Positions 1-14,297 of a stretch of DNA of 64,000 bases are shown here, piece after piece (positions within the stretch are counted from its first letter, which is position 1; each line of letters begins with the position of its first letter). A model generated the notes under the pieces. The model made no database searches and had not been told where the DNA came from. It saw only the letters and a program-made list of their open reading frames with translations. The DNA is from Dillenia suffruticosa (taxonomy: Eukaryota; Streptophyta; Magnoliopsida; Dilleniales; Dilleniaceae): contig JAVTVX010000026.1 of assembly GCA_033439265.1 (NCBI GenBank), forward strand, positions 2,717,501 to 2,781,500. The letters run 5' to 3'. The translations under genes were made by a program, and so were the position numbers.

Positions 1-454
1 ATCCTAACAAGTTTTAAACTTTAGGGAATTAAGATGAATACTTTCTTCTCTAATACAACTGCACGAGGAGAAAAGGAAATACTATGAGATCGTAATACTT
101 TCCGGTCTTCCTCGAGCCATTTCGAAGACAAAAAAGAAGAAAATAATAATAACAATTAATAATAATAAATACCAGAAAGAGTATGAACCACATTTAAAAC
201 CAAAAACATCACTATCCATTCATGGAATTCTTAGAATACTGTTTTCTGAGACACTCTCCGTCATTATGCACGAAAAAAACACATTTCCAGATCAAAATTC
301 AAAAAGAAACAAAAACAGAACGACTAAAACAAAGGTGTAGATCGCAAGGTAAATCCGACTAAATGTTATTCGAATTCCTATTCTGAATATTAAAAAGTCT
401 CAAAAAGCAAAACGTTCGTTCGGAAATATAAGCCCCTTAACCCACAAAATGTTT
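1..454 (-). other. 3' untranslated/downstream flank of GAPC
   Basis: This stretch lies just after the GAPC stop codon on the minus strand and holds no recognisable coding sequence. It should contain the 3' UTR and poly(A) site. I see no canonical AATAAA on the minus strand here, so the exact 3' end is not placed. The upstream edge of the window cuts whatever follows. Confidence 0.5.
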
Positions 455-3169
<2,715 letters not shown>

Positions 3170-3250
3170 GATTGTAGATAGAGAGAAAGCGAACGGAAGT
3201 GATAAGAGAGAGAAATAGCAAGTGAAGTGGGGTTTGACGTGATGAAATGT

Positions 3251-3271
3251 AGGTTAGGGTTTGTATATATA
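3251..3271 (-). promoter_or_regulatory. GAPC core promoter: TATA box plus telo-box-like motif
   Basis: On the minus strand CTATATATAC lies about 95 bp upstream of the GAPC ATG. This suits a TATA box with a start site near 3235 and a 5' leader of about 65 nt. Just downstream, AAACCCTAACCT (3251-3262) contains AAACCCTA, the telo-box seen in many plant housekeeping promoters. Position and motif are seen; function is inferred. Confidence 0.6.
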
Positions 3272-3904
3272 GAGAGAAGAACAAACTAGGGGTGAAGTTG
3301 AACGGGGTGCGATCAGGGTTAGATGAGTGGTTTTCTTCATGTTCAACCTTTTTCTTAGGGAAAAAGAAAGGCAAGATTCTCTATCCGGTATTGCAATCCA
3401 GAATATCAACATAATTTTTTAATTAATTTCACTCTCCTTTTGAAGCAAGTGCATTCCCTTTCCCATACTTAATTTTCTATTCTTAATTTTACTAAAAAGA
3501 AATAATAACTAAATTTAAATTTTGGATGCACATAGGATGATATTTTAGGCTATTTATTATTTTTTAATTAATTGGGTGGGCGCTTCCATATACTTTAAAT
3601 CATTTTTTTGTCTCTTATTTTAGTAAATTTTTTTTATTTATTTTGTGTATCAATCCATATGAATTAATGTTTTTAGACGTAATTTTTTTAATTATTAATT
3701 TTTTAATGATAGAGCATATATTTTAGTAAAATTCTCTATTATTGTCTAAAAGTATTAGCATTTGGCTAGCTCCAAGAAAATATTGTGGGCTTTGCTCAAC
3801 TTTATTCTCCTTATAGGGGGTATCAAGCAAAATATTCAAAGATTCGAATGTGTATTAATGTTGTGGGCTTTGCTCAAAATATTCTCCTTACATTGTATTA
3901 AGCG
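3272..3904. other. AT-rich intergenic spacer with a small direct repeat
   Basis: Very AT-rich sequence upstream of GAPC. The upstream promoter region of GAPC lies here. A block with TGTGGGCTTTGCTCAA and ATTCTCCTTA occurs twice (about 3783-3812 and 3862-3891, 79 bp apart). No coding sequence is recognised. Confidence 0.6.
3783..3891. repeat. Direct repeat, 79-bp spacing
   Basis: Two near-identical blocks of about 30 bp sharing TGTGGGCTTTGCTCAA, then ATTCTCCTTA. GATTCGAATG recurs just after each, so the repeat looks like a decayed tandem duplication. Confidence 0.6.
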
Positions 3905-5409
3905 TGACAACCCGATTCGAATGCATTTCCCCCAAAATTTCCCTGATTTTTATTATTATTTTTTTTTTTTTAATATTATTATTATTATACATGGCCCGAA
4001 TGTACATTATCATAGGACTTGAGCCCATGGTCAGTAACCCATACAAATGAGACACAACCTATCTCACGCACGCACGCACCGACTACACCCTCCTCGTGAT
4101 CGACTGATCTATCACAGCACCTCCTCGATGCTCAGCATTGGGTTAGATAGGGGTAATATTGGATTTTCCAAAAAACATATAAGTAATATTTAGTAACTAG
4201 CAAGAGATCAGAATCCTAATCAATGAGGAAAGAAATCCTTCCTCAGCCCAAACTTTCTAAGTTCAAAGGATCCTAGATCTCTTGAAGATCTTTCTTGAAG
4301 GATCCTAAAATCTCGAAACATCTTGATAAGGAACTAGGATTTTGACATCTCGGAGGCATATAAAACTAAAACAAACAAGTTATAAATACATCACAAACAC
4401 AACTGGTAAGGTATGCACTCTCTAACTTAAGCGTTAGAGTCTTCCCGTTGGAGCACCCTCCGATTGTTCTTTGCAGGTCTGAATCAACAAGATCGACATG
4501 TGACCATCCAACTCGTTTGAGTCAGCAGAACCATTATCTGTGAAGTCAAACCTACCTCCAACAGATTGGTGTCATCCGTAGGAATAGATTAATTTCTCGA
4601 GTTCTTACCACCGTTCCTTTTTTACTATCATGGCATCAACCAAGTGAGAAAGGTCAACCATTAGTTTTGATGATGATGATCTAATAGGAGTCGACACCAA
4701 CCAAAACAATCCACTAACCATTACTGCTAGGATAGGGTCCTACCTATGAAAAGGACCTTTGTAGATGAAGGAGTAGATCGAAACCTCCTCTTTGGAATGT
4801 CTTCTAGCAAATGGTTTTGACCCATCTCATCTTCAATGCTTTGATAGATCCATAAAAGGGTCTATTGATAAATGTATACATCCTAAAGGCACCATCTCAC
4901 TTGTCATAACCTCAGGTGCGCCTCCTCATCATGCTACTACCAGAATCACCTTCCACGTGGTGAAACTTTTGTCCCCCCCTACAACGCCATCCTCATTCAT
5001 CCTAGTTTGGATGGTCTCAAAGTGCTACCCAGTGCAAGGCACAAGAAGATCAAGTTTAGGACACCTATAGGGGTCACGACACTTCAAAGTGACATCGACC
5101 TGTCGATTGTCCCCACCAACTGAACAAAGAAGGAAATTTACTCTGTAGAAACATTGGAACTTAGAGATGATATCAAATACCCATCCAAGCCTCAGCCTGG
5201 AGATAAAGTAATTGAAGTTCCTATCACAAATGTACCAAGACAAATAGTTCAAATTGGAGCCCACCTATCGATTCATCTCCAGAATACAATTGTGGACTGC
5301 CTTCGATGATACTCTAAAGTTTTCACATGATCCCCTGAAGATATGTCAGATATTCACCCGTTAGTCATAGTTCAGAAGTTAACCGTAGATGCCAGTTGTA
5401 AGTTGTTCA
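3905..5409 (+). mobile_element. Ty3 (Tat/Athila-like) retrotransposon fossil, partial
   Basis: A broken, partial Ty3-group LTR element. A candidate LTR runs about 3905-4562, beginning TGACAACCCG and ending CCAACA. The next bases, GATTGGTGTCATCCG, resemble the leader found after Tat-type LTRs. Downstream, about 4850-5080 resembles the protease region of Tat/Athila elements, and about 5280-5400 the start of reverse transcriptase. Most of the element is absent and the remnant carries many breaks, so it is old. The family call rests on the protease/RT flavour and the leader. Confidence 0.55.
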
Positions 5410-6283
5410 TGTGATAAGGTGGCGGCACCCCACTGAAATCTGGGCCAACGCCAATGAAGTGGTATTTTATAAAAAAATCGTGAAAAACCCCTTGACGAAT
5501 CCTACCTACGAACATTTGTAGGAAAACGGTTTTAGCAACCCCAAAGAAAATTTGGAAAACAAATGAAAATGGATTACTGATGAATGATTTATGTGTCATG
5601 AATAATTTATTCTGAAATTTGTTTCGTGCAATCGATTTTTATTATTGCATTGGAAATATACTATGATATACGTGTTTGGCACCACCACCCTCACTCCTTA
5701 GTCATGTTTAGCATGCCATTGCACTCCATTTACTGAATATTTTTATACTCGCCCATCATTTCAAATTTTTCAGAAGAAACTTAGATTGGAAGCGTAGACA
5801 TTACCTAGTGCCGTTGAAGAAAATATATTTTGTTGGCCCTCAATAGGTAATTGTCATGAGAATATTTCTTTTGGGAACTATACTATGTGATCTATGGAAG
5901 GAAATTTGTGTACATTTTGTTATGTTTGGATTTGACAAATATTTGCTTGATTTTCATTGAGCAAGTATTGTAAAATCTTTATCTTTATGATGTGGAATCT
6001 AGTTTTAAATTGTTTAAAAATTTCTTTTATAAGAAGTATTGCTTTCATTGGGACATTTAGATTATGTGGTGAATTTTGAGAATGTTTTGAATATGTGCAT
6101 TTATTTAAATACTTGATAATTGTTTGGATGACCCGGTTGGTCTAAGGATGGTTCAAATTATTTTAAAGTGTTTCGGATGTTAGAATGTCTTGCATTATCT
6201 CGAAACACAGAGTGGGGTTCACACGTGTTTTTGGGTTAAAGTGATGATTGTTACGTGCTCAACGGGAGGGTCAATGCGTGACA
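5410..6283 (-). mobile_element. LTR-like element H (minus orientation), related to the large-LTR family
   Basis: On the minus strand it begins TGTCACGCATTG at 6283, matching the TGTCACGC... head shared by several large LTRs in this window, and shares with the 57.8-kb element the block around GAATGTCTTGC and CACGTGTG. Its far end near 5410 is inferred. No target duplication is evident and no coding sequence is present. It looks like an old solo LTR or LTR piece. Confidence 0.45.
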
Positions 6284-6392
6284 CTTGCTTTGGATGAGAT
6301 TTTTTTGAGGAGATTAGTTTGGTCCATACGGAGAGTTTTCTTTTGAATTATAATTAAAACTCCACATAATCATCCCATTTGGAATTTTAAAC

Positions 6393-7977
6393 TTTAAACT
6401 GTTTTTGAATATTTTATATTTTGTATTGTTGGATTTTCTTCTGAATTGTGAAATTTTTGGAATTTAGAAATAGTCGGATTAACAATATGCATGCTTTCGA
6501 GACAGGGATGGACCGAGTGGGTCCTTTGGATGTTGTTGTGTTGTTTTGAAAACATGATGGATATTGATGAATACCTTGCATTATACCGGTATACGGACAA
6601 GAATTACTTGTATGCCAGAGTGATACGGTGGTTATCATGTATTCAATTCAAGGGCCAAGACGTGATAGAAGGGTTTGATTCATTCTTGATTAAATGATTG
6701 CTAAAAGGCTTCATGTAACGATCAGAAGATTCTATGTGTGTAAAAAGCATGTGCAGGAAAAGAGCCTTTATATTTCTCTCAGTATGTCATTTTACACTAG
6801 TGGAGAAAGAATTGGTTACGTCAAGACTGAAATCATTTGTTTTATGGATGGGTTAAGCAATAGAGCCATACTGAACCTAACAAAATCCCCCCTTTTTTAA
6901 TATCTTTAAGTCAAATCATACATTACTTGATTATTTCTCTTAATAAAGAAAACAACTGCAGAATGTCAATCCCTTGTGCTAAGCCTGTATATCTGCATAT
7001 CTGCAAGTGGTGTTATCCTAATTTTTGGGCATCACGAGTATGCTATAATAATCTTTTGGTATCACGCCCTGACTCCCTCGTTGAGCATGTAACAATCGTC
7101 GCATTATTTCGGTATACGGACACCATCTCCCCATATACCGAAATAGCGCAAGACATTCAACTTATTTAAAAACAATTCAAATATTACCTTAATGACCATC
7201 CTAGGTCATCCAGTATCAAAGGCATGCATTTTCACACAATTTAATGATCAATCCGATCCATCCCTGTACATACACACATACAAATGGGCCAACTCGGCCA
7301 TTCCAGAATTCTCATAAATTTACAATCTCAAATAGTTCAAAATTCACTATGAAGTGTCCAAATGTCCCAATTTAAATAATAAAAATTGTAAGAGAAGTTT
7401 TTAAATCAAGAAAAGACAAGTTCATTATCATAGGAGTATGGATTTCTCAAATACTTGCCTAAAGAAAGCTAAGCAAATATTTAACAAATCTAATCAAAAT
7501 AAAATATACAAAAATTTCCTTCCACGGATCATTCTACAGCAATTCAAAATAAAGTCTTCATTTCGAATACCTAACTATGTTCAGCAATTATCTTCTTCAG
7601 TCGGCTCCAAAATAATGTCTTCCGCCTAAGGTTCCTCTAAAAAAAATAAGAAGAGATGAGTGAGTATTTAAAATACCCAGTGAGTAGAGTGCAATTCCAT
7701 GCAATGCAAAAATAAAAAGTAAAAATGGTTATGCCAATAATCATATATAAAGTGTATTGCCATAAATGAAAACATTTGTATAAAACAGTTTATTTCAAAC
7801 CACTGTGACTCATGCGAACAAAACAAACAATTTACATACATTTTCCATAATTTTGGGATATGCCGAAATCATTATCCTACCAATAACCGTTGATAGGATT
7901 ACCAAGGGATCTTTTACTATTTTTTAAAAATCTCTTTCACCTTGACATTGGCCCGGAGCTCCGTGGAGTGCATCCAC
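6393..7977. repeat. Copy 1 of a 1.58-kb duplicated segment
   Basis: Nearly identical (by eye well over 90%) and in the same orientation to 35918-37502. Homology starts at TTTAAACTGTTTTTGAAT and ends at GAGTGCATCCAC. It includes part of one LTR-family sequence in minus orientation (around 6393-6620) and the first 0.9 kb of another in plus orientation (from 7060). A hairpin with arms ATTTCGGTATA is visible at about 7105-7145. Confidence 0.85.
7060..7977 (+). mobile_element. Truncated large LTR (copy of element G)
   Basis: Corresponds to the first ~920 bp of the LTR at 36584-39081, with the same flank TTTGG before it. It stops abruptly at 7977, where Ty3 pol sequence starts, so the rest was lost at that junction. 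No coding content. Confidence 0.6.
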
Positions 7978-10060
7978 TTTAGACCCATATAACTCATTTA
8001 AAAGCTCATCCATGTTAGAAATAGGATATCTGTCCTTTATGGTAAAATTGTTCAATTGTCTATAATCCATCCAAAACCTTCATGTGTTGTCCTTCTTCCT
8101 TACTAATAGCATTGGAGAACCAAAAGGACTTGTGTTGGTTCTGATGATGCCATTGCTAAGCATTTCCTCCACTTGTTTCTCAATTTCTACCTTCTATTAG
8201 TGGGAATACCTCTAAAGCTTGATTTTGAATGGTTGAGCCTCTAGTTTGAGAGGAATATGGTGATCATGTGATCTTTTTGGGGGTAGTGTTTTTGGTTCAA
8301 CAAAGATATCCTGAAATTGCTGAAATAGTTCTAAAGTTTGAGGAGGTATCAGATGAGGTACAGTTTATAATTTAGTCACAAGGTTAATGCTACTTTATAA
8401 TTGTTATTTCCTGAATTCTATGGTATCCTTTCCCTTAATGAACCTCATTATGGTATTCTTTGCATGACCCATTAACACCAATTCCCCACTATCGCTTGTG
8501 AGTTTAACTTAAAGTTGTTTAAAATTAAAGGTAATAGGACTGAAATTGTACATCCAGCTACACTTAAGATGATATCCCAACTCCCCAAACTAATTATCTT
8601 AAATCAAAAGAGAAATGGTATCCCTGTATGTTCCACTTTTTGCCTCTGACTTTGGTTTAACTATTTACTTTGCTCCCATCTACAAGAATGGCATGGAGTG
8701 ATTCATCTGCTTCAGATAGCATCTTGAGTTCCTCCACTAGCATTGATGAAACTATTGGAAATCCTAATATCCATTAGTATTATTACAATCATTCCTTTCC
8801 ATGATCCTCACAGTGCTATAGTTTTCTTATTTAAGGAATTAAAGAGAACACACAATGGTACCTCAACAGCTCCTTACATATGTTCTTCAATTTCCTTTGT
8901 TTCCTCGAGTTCTGCTCCTTCTTTCTCTTCAGCGGCTACAATGAGATTGAGGTTTTTTAGTTTACATTGGTGCCCCAGAACATATCTTTCCCCACATTTA
9001 GAGCATAAGTTGTTGATTCTTCTATATTGTTGTTCTTGGGAAGAGATTCTTGGTAGTCTATCTTCTGTGTAGGTCTCAGATTGCCCTGTTCTTCCCTTTT
9101 TCTAAGGATTCTTAAAGGAAGTGTTTACTTTTACCCATTTCTTGATTCCACTTTGTACTTCTCCTGGATCCCAATTCTTACTGAATTCACCTTTCCTTTA
9201 TTTAGAAAGCTTTAAAGCTTGCAGCTGCAAAGTTGTAATTTCAAAAACTTGAAATAAGGTAGTTGGTTTCAACATCCTTAGTATAGGTTTGATTTCCTCC
9301 TTCACTTCACTAATAAAGCTAGAGATAAAGTAGAATTCAGGGAGTTTTGGAATTCCATGCAGCATAATGGACCATAACTCTTCAAACCTTTCTTGGTATT
9401 TAGCCATTGTCCCGTGTTGCAGTCATTTGTCGAATTCCTCAATCTCATCTCGCACACACTTGGGCTCAAATTGTTGGCACAAAAGTTGGGAGAACTCATC
9501 CCAATCAACTTCTTTCTTGACCAACTTTAAGACTTGGAACCAAATTTTTGCTTTCCTCTCTAAATGCATCTTAATGGCATGTACCCATAGAGAAGTAGGA
9601 ACTTGGTGTATAGTAAGTAACTTATTGCACATTCGTAACCAAGCATGGGGATTCTCCCCATTAAAGAGAGGAAGTTCACTTTTTGTAGGAAGGGATAAGT
9701 TTCCACGACTTACCGGTTCTTACTTTTGTGTGTGAAGCACTGACTCCTTTCTAATTTTCCTTCTTGTGGAGTGGGCAGAAGGGTGATTTAGGGAGTATGT
9801 CAAATTCTTGATCTTCTTCTTCATTTCAGCTTGTTTTTCCAAGGCTGTTAATCCTTGTTTCCATATTTTCCATGAGAGCTTTGAATCTCTAGGATTGCAC
9901 CTCCATCTTCCTTTCGAATTCGATGTGAATTTCTTTTAGTTCGATGGAGATTTCCTATATTCAAGCTTCTTGCTTCTTAAGTTTTTCATCGATGGCCTTA
10001 ATCTGGTTCCATCAGCCATTTCTCTAGGAATTTTTTAGGTATTTTAGCCTAGAAACAAAA

Positions 10061-10072
10061 GCTCTAATACCA
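10061..10072 (-). other. Retroelement primer-binding site (initiator Met tRNA type)
   Basis: Minus-strand TGGTATTAGAGC lies a few bases inside the LTR boundary at 10078. It closely matches the TGGTATCAGAGC site that pairs with initiator Met tRNA in many plant LTR elements, and fixes the orientation of the 8-10.5 kb Ty3 piece. Confidence 0.7.
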
Positions 10073-10077
10073 ATTTT

Positions 10078-10543
10078 TGTTACAACCCAACCAGTTTAGA
10101 AAGAAGAAAATGGCTTTTTACAAGATGGAGTTAGTCAAGTATCGTGATAACAGTGGAGTGAGTTATGAATATCACTGCGAATACTGATGAGTTGAGTCAA
10201 TGGTGTTATAGATGGAATTGAATTGAGGCAGATGATAGTTATCTGATTGAAATCGGTTAAAAGAACGAGAGAGAGAGAGAGAAGGAGAGAGAACAAGAAA
10301 AGAAGAAGAGAAGTTTTACTATTTCATTCCCGTCAATTCTCTTCCTATACATCTCTTTTATACTCTTCCATCTTCGACTGTTCTGCTATCCCAACTACTT
10401 TTAGTTATTCTGTTGCTTCCACTGTTGCAACTAAATTAACATCTGCAACTAGATTTTGTTACAACCTGTACTAATAATTCTAACAACTAGTTTCTAACAA
10501 CTTCCTATTAGTTTTTCCAAAACGATTTTTTATTGTTACAACA
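10078..10543 (-). repeat. LTR (~466 bp) of the 8-10.5 kb Ty3 element
   Basis: Bounded on the plus strand by TGTTACAACCC and GTTACAACA, i.e. with short inverted ends TGTT...AACA. It sits next to the primer site and contains a purine-rich (GA)n tract near 10265-10320. No second LTR of this type is seen on the 7978 side. Confidence 0.6.
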
Positions 10544-11412
10544 TGTGACACTCATAATCGAATGCAGAGTATGGGTGGGGAGACCCATGTGCATCATCTT
10601 ATTGTCTATTTTGTCTTTTCTGTCTCTATTTCTGCTTCTTAGCTCTTTTCTTCTTCTCCTTTTTGTCTACTCGTCTAAAATTTGCTTCTCTACTATTCCT
10701 TTTCCAAATCTTTTCTTTGTCAGGATCATCTTATTCTTCTTTTCTTTATATCTGTTTCTATTGTCTTTCCCCTCCCTCTATACCTAATGTCTACCACTCT
10801 CTCCTTTTCTTTTTACTTCCGTCTTTCTTCTTTGAATTTCTACAAAAACTCCACACCTTTTTACTGAAATTGGCCGAAGCTACTTCTTATACCAACTTCA
10901 ACTCCTAAGCTGCCAAATACTGAAGCAATAATTAATTTTTCTGCTCAATTGGGAAAAGTTAACCCTTATAATCCTTTAGGGAGATCATAGTAGTTAAAAA
11001 CAAAAAACATAAAAAAATGCGACAGACCTTCCTAGGACATTGCGTAAAACGAAACGCCGTAATTAAGATGCATAGTTAAAATATATGTTTATATATATAA
11101 TAATTGTAAATATAATATGTTAAAACATTAAAACATATATAAGAACCCAAACTCTTTGTAACAATAAAGTACAACCACACCAAATAAATTCATATAAGAG
11201 TTATTGAACAACAAGTACCAGATAAAATAAAATGAAAAAAAAAAGGCAATAAAAAATGATGAAAACCCTAATTACTAATTATCTTCTTTTTCCAAAACAA
11301 CACAAACGAAAATTACTTTTTATCTTCATCGACATAGCAGCGCATTCAGGCGGATAGGAAGTGGACGTGCAGGCAAGTAGAAGAAAATTAAAAAGAAAAA
11401 AGACAGGAAGAG
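10544..11412. other. Unassigned spacer, pyrimidine-rich
   Basis: 10600-10870 is strongly pyrimidine-rich on the plus strand and opens chance ORFs. 10980-11280 is AT-rich. No protein family, RNA gene or element end is recognised. Confidence 0.5.
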
Positions 11413-11436
11413 TGTAACACTGACACTGCGGTGTCT

Positions 11437-11550
11437 GTAATATTGTACCATTTTCGAAATATATATATATAAATAAGATATTCTTCAATTTGTCGGTAAT
11501 ATTGTACCATTTTCAAAATATATATATATAAATAAGATATTCTTCAATTT
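11437..11550. repeat. 59-bp tandem duplication
   Basis: GTAATATTGTACCATTTTC followed by an (AT)n tract and AAGATATTCTTCAATTT occurs twice in direct tandem with a 59-bp period, near the terminus of LTR B. Confidence 0.85.
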
Positions 11551-11705
11551 ATTTATATAGAGAGAAATTTTATTTATTTAAATTGATTTTTGATTTTGGG
11601 GTATTTAGATTAAATTTTTTGTATATTTTAATTTGTCGAATTTGCGAATCGAAATAAATCTCGTTTTTACAAAAAATTTAAATTTTAATGAAATGTGGGT
11701 GTGAA

Positions 11706-11708
<3 letters not shown>

Positions 11709-11777
<69 letters not shown>
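11709..11777. repeat. (AT)n microsatellite
   Basis: An uninterrupted AT dinucleotide run of about 69 bp inside LTR B. Shorter (AT)n runs lie at about 13168-13187 and 32403-32438, the equivalent place in the family. Confidence 0.95.
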
Positions 11778-11781
<4 letters not shown>

Positions 11782-11820
11782 CAAACTAAAAACTAAAAAA
11801 AAAAAAACAGAGAGATAGAG

Positions 11821-11855
11821 GAGATGCTGCGTTTTGGAGTGAAACGCAGCACCTC
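11821..11855. other. Conserved hairpin in LTR B
   Basis: Arms GAGATGCTGCGTTT and AAACGCAGCACCTC pair with one mismatch around the 7-nt loop TGGAGTG. The same stem-loop occurs in elements E and F at the equivalent place. Confidence 0.75.
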
Positions 11856-12774
11856 CCCCCTTTTCCCAATTAGGATTGAAAACCCTAATTTTATTTCTCT
11901 CTCTCTCTCTTCCTCCGCCGCGATCGGTCGCTCGCCCCGCCACCTCTCTCCACCGCGAGCAACAGCACCCAACCACCGTCGTCGCGCCACTCTCCCTTTA
12001 TCTTCTTACTCTACCTCACTCACGGTCTCCCTCTCACTGTCGCTCGCTCTCTCTCTCTTCGGCTCGCCCTCCAACGCGATCCACCACCCTCCACCGCGAT
12101 CCGCCACCCTCCGCCGCTCTCTCTCCGCGAGCGCAATCCTCCCCTCCGCGAGCGCTCCACAACGCGATCTCCCTCGCGCGAGCACGCCACAGTACGTGAC
12201 CTCTCGCGAGCACGCCAGTACGTGACTACCTGCAGAAGCCACAGCGCACGACTGCAGCAGTTCCCTCTCCTTCCAGCGCGCACTAGCTCCGCAACAGCGT
12301 GCCAACCCGCGAGCACAACTACTCACGAGCGCGTGGCCTTCTCCCAAACGTGCCATAGCGCAACAGCGCGCAACTGCTGTCCCAGCACGCAGGCCCACAA
12401 GCCCGCAGGCCCACAAGCCCGCAAGCCCGCAAACCCGTAGGCCTGCAAGCCCGCGAGCCCACTGTAGCTTGTGAGCCCGCGACGGCCCATAAGCCCGCGA
12501 GCCTACGAACCTCTGCGCAGGTAACTAACTTAGGGTTTTGATCCTAATCTAAGTGTTTATGATCTAACTAATAAATCTTGTCTTGATAAGGAGTATTGTA
12601 GATTTTGGAGTGATCAAGAAGACATTCGGACGAAAGTCTGCGCTCCGAGAAAACCCTAGGTGAAAAAAGTTTCTTACCCATTTGATTTATTTGAATAAAT
12701 ATTAGGGTTAAGTTTAGAAAAGAGGAGAAATGGTTGGCATGCAGACGCTGCACACCCTGGGTGCTACGAAGGGC

Positions 12775-12920
12775 GCTACGCGCCCTGCACATGGACCCTG
12801 CACATGGGCACTACGTGCCCTACACATGAGCACTGCACGCCCTGCACATGGACCCTGCACATGGGCACTGCGCACCCTACACATGGGCACTGCACACCCT
12901 ACACATGGGCGCTGCGAGCT
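12775..12920. repeat. GC-rich minisatellite in LTR B
   Basis: Imperfect direct repeats built on CACATGGGCACTGC and CACCCTACACATGG, about 25-40 bp each. Element F carries related GC-rich repeats at 32690-32880. The chance ORFs across it are low-complexity. Confidence 0.7.
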
Positions 12921-13696
12921 GCACAGAGGAGCTCTAGACTGTGGCCCTGCTGGCCCTTGGGTGCGAGCGAGAGATTGGATTGGTGTAAACCCTGTGCGGG
13001 ATTGGTTGAGTACCAACACTTGAGTATTGTAGACATATTGTATGCATGAACAAAATATGAGGAATTATGTAGAGTTCTAAAGGATTCGAACTACGTGATT
13101 TGCATCATGTATTAGAAGTGATAGCCTATTTCCTATAACTGCGTAGGTTTGAAACTTGTTGATTTATATATATATATATATATATACACATTCATAGGTG
13201 TTGGGTGCCTTGATTTAGGAGAACATTTTTTTTTTCGCTTCGTGGCATTATTGGCGAGTACGCTACCCTCCCCCATACAGTGAATGAGATTTATTCAATG
13301 CCTTTGTTTAATATGTAAACCCTGTTTTACAACATTTTGATAAATGAGTATGATTTGTCGTGTGTTTGAAATGTTTTGACTGGTTTTGGAACTGACTTTT
13401 TGTGAACCGATGGAATGTCCAAAAATTGGGTTGAATTATGAAATTATGTATTCATGTGGTTGAAATGTATAATGTGTCATTTTACGCTATATATTGCATT
13501 TGGTTTGTGAACATAATTACGGCACATTCTTGATACGAGATTGATTTTGGTCTTGAGGGTTTTGGTATATATGTTCCGTAGCTATGAAGGACACCGTGAG
13601 ACGCGCTTGGGTGGTGTCCGGATATGCCTAGACCTGGGGTAATGTGTAAAAATTTTATGAAATTTACATTATGTATTGATATTCTAATTATTGTAA

Positions 13697-13940
13697 AATA
13701 ATGTTTAGGTGTATGTTTCAATTAAAGAAGAAAGTGCGAAATCTATTGTGCATTGAAGGTTCAATCTGTGAGGATTATATTATTGAAGAGATTTCAACAT
13801 TTTGCTCCTTTTATTTTGAATCACATATTGAAACAAAGTTTAATCAGTTCATCGAAATGATGATGGGGACCTGTGCAATCTATGGGGAGATTATCAATAT
13901 TTTCTATATCAAGTTGAACAATTGGGGAAAGTTATCGTAG
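13697..13940 (+). pseudogene. CACTA transposase remnant, DUF4218-like segment
   Basis: The translation contains KVRNLLCIEGSICEDYIIEE, then STFCSFYFESHIETKFNQ, a good match to the conserved DUF4218 stretch of plant TNP2-type CACTA transposases (known family pattern: KVRN...EGSICEAYI.EEISTFCS.YF). After that the reading leaves the conserved path, since the expected RNDDGG motif appears only out of frame, and a stop follows at 13938-13940. It lies directly after LTR B; the N-terminal part of the transposase is not present upstream. Confidence 0.75.
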
Positions 13941-14234
13941 ATTTCTATCTGAATCAGAATATAGGTTGCAGCTATATATTGTGTTATTGAATTGAGTTAA
14001 CTGAATTTATAGAGTAAGTTTACTAATAACCGTTTACATTTTACTTGTATTGGAGTTATTTAAGGGAATGACATGTTATATCCTTGTTTTGGGTAGGATA
14101 TTTGATGATGGTGTTAGACAACAACATTCCAAAATCACTAATGCTCAACTAGAGAAAATATGTGAATAACAATTTGGATTTTGGCTGAGGCAATATGTAT
14201 GTACACTATTATGATTCCGAACAATTACTCATTC

Positions 14235-14276
14235 GTGTATATATGTGTATATATGTGTATATATGTGTATATATGT
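14235..14276. repeat. (GTGTATATAT)4 minisatellite
   Basis: Four direct copies of a 10-bp unit between the two CACTA coding remnants. Confidence 0.9.
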
Positions 14277-14297
14277 ATTTGATTATTTACTTATACC

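Larger units (their letters stand above)
7978..10543 (-). mobile_element. Ty3 (chromovirus-like) retrotransposon fossil, 5' portion
   Basis: Minus-strand partial Ty3 element. In its own order: LTR (10543-10078), primer site resembling the 3' end of initiator Met tRNA (10072-10061), gag (about 10000-9190, with the capsid-like stretches RYQERFEEL-type and KIWFQVLKL), a zinc-knuckle/protease area (about 9100-8500) and the start of reverse transcriptase, stopping at 7978. Polymerase, integrase and the other LTR are missing here. The whole stretch is homologous to 46121-47835. It is broken, with many breaks; an old copy. Confidence 0.8.
11413..13643 (-). mobile_element. Large LTR element B (minus), 5'-truncated
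   Basis: Homologous in reverse to 31950-33964 (element F). Its minus-strand end is ACTGACAC-type followed by TGTTACA at 11413, the same ending as its relatives. It includes a GC-rich island (about 11900-12960), a short GC-rich minisatellite, an (AT)n run and a conserved hairpin. The first ~1 kb expected of this family is missing: homology stops at 13643, where CACTA-transposon coding sequence starts. No gag or pol is present. Confidence 0.7.

Noticed and set aside
6393-7977. Fold-back transposon
   Set aside because: The two halves are diverged LTR-family pieces in opposite orientation, not true inverted ends, and the duplicated segment boundaries cut through an LTR.
10061-10072. tRNA-Met-like sequence
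   Set aside because: Only the 12-nt 3' end is present beside an LTR, so it is a primer site and not a tRNA gene.
12006-12440. GC-rich ORFs on both strands in LTR B
   Set aside because: Low-complexity sequence inside an LTR; equivalent regions of F and E do not keep the same frame.
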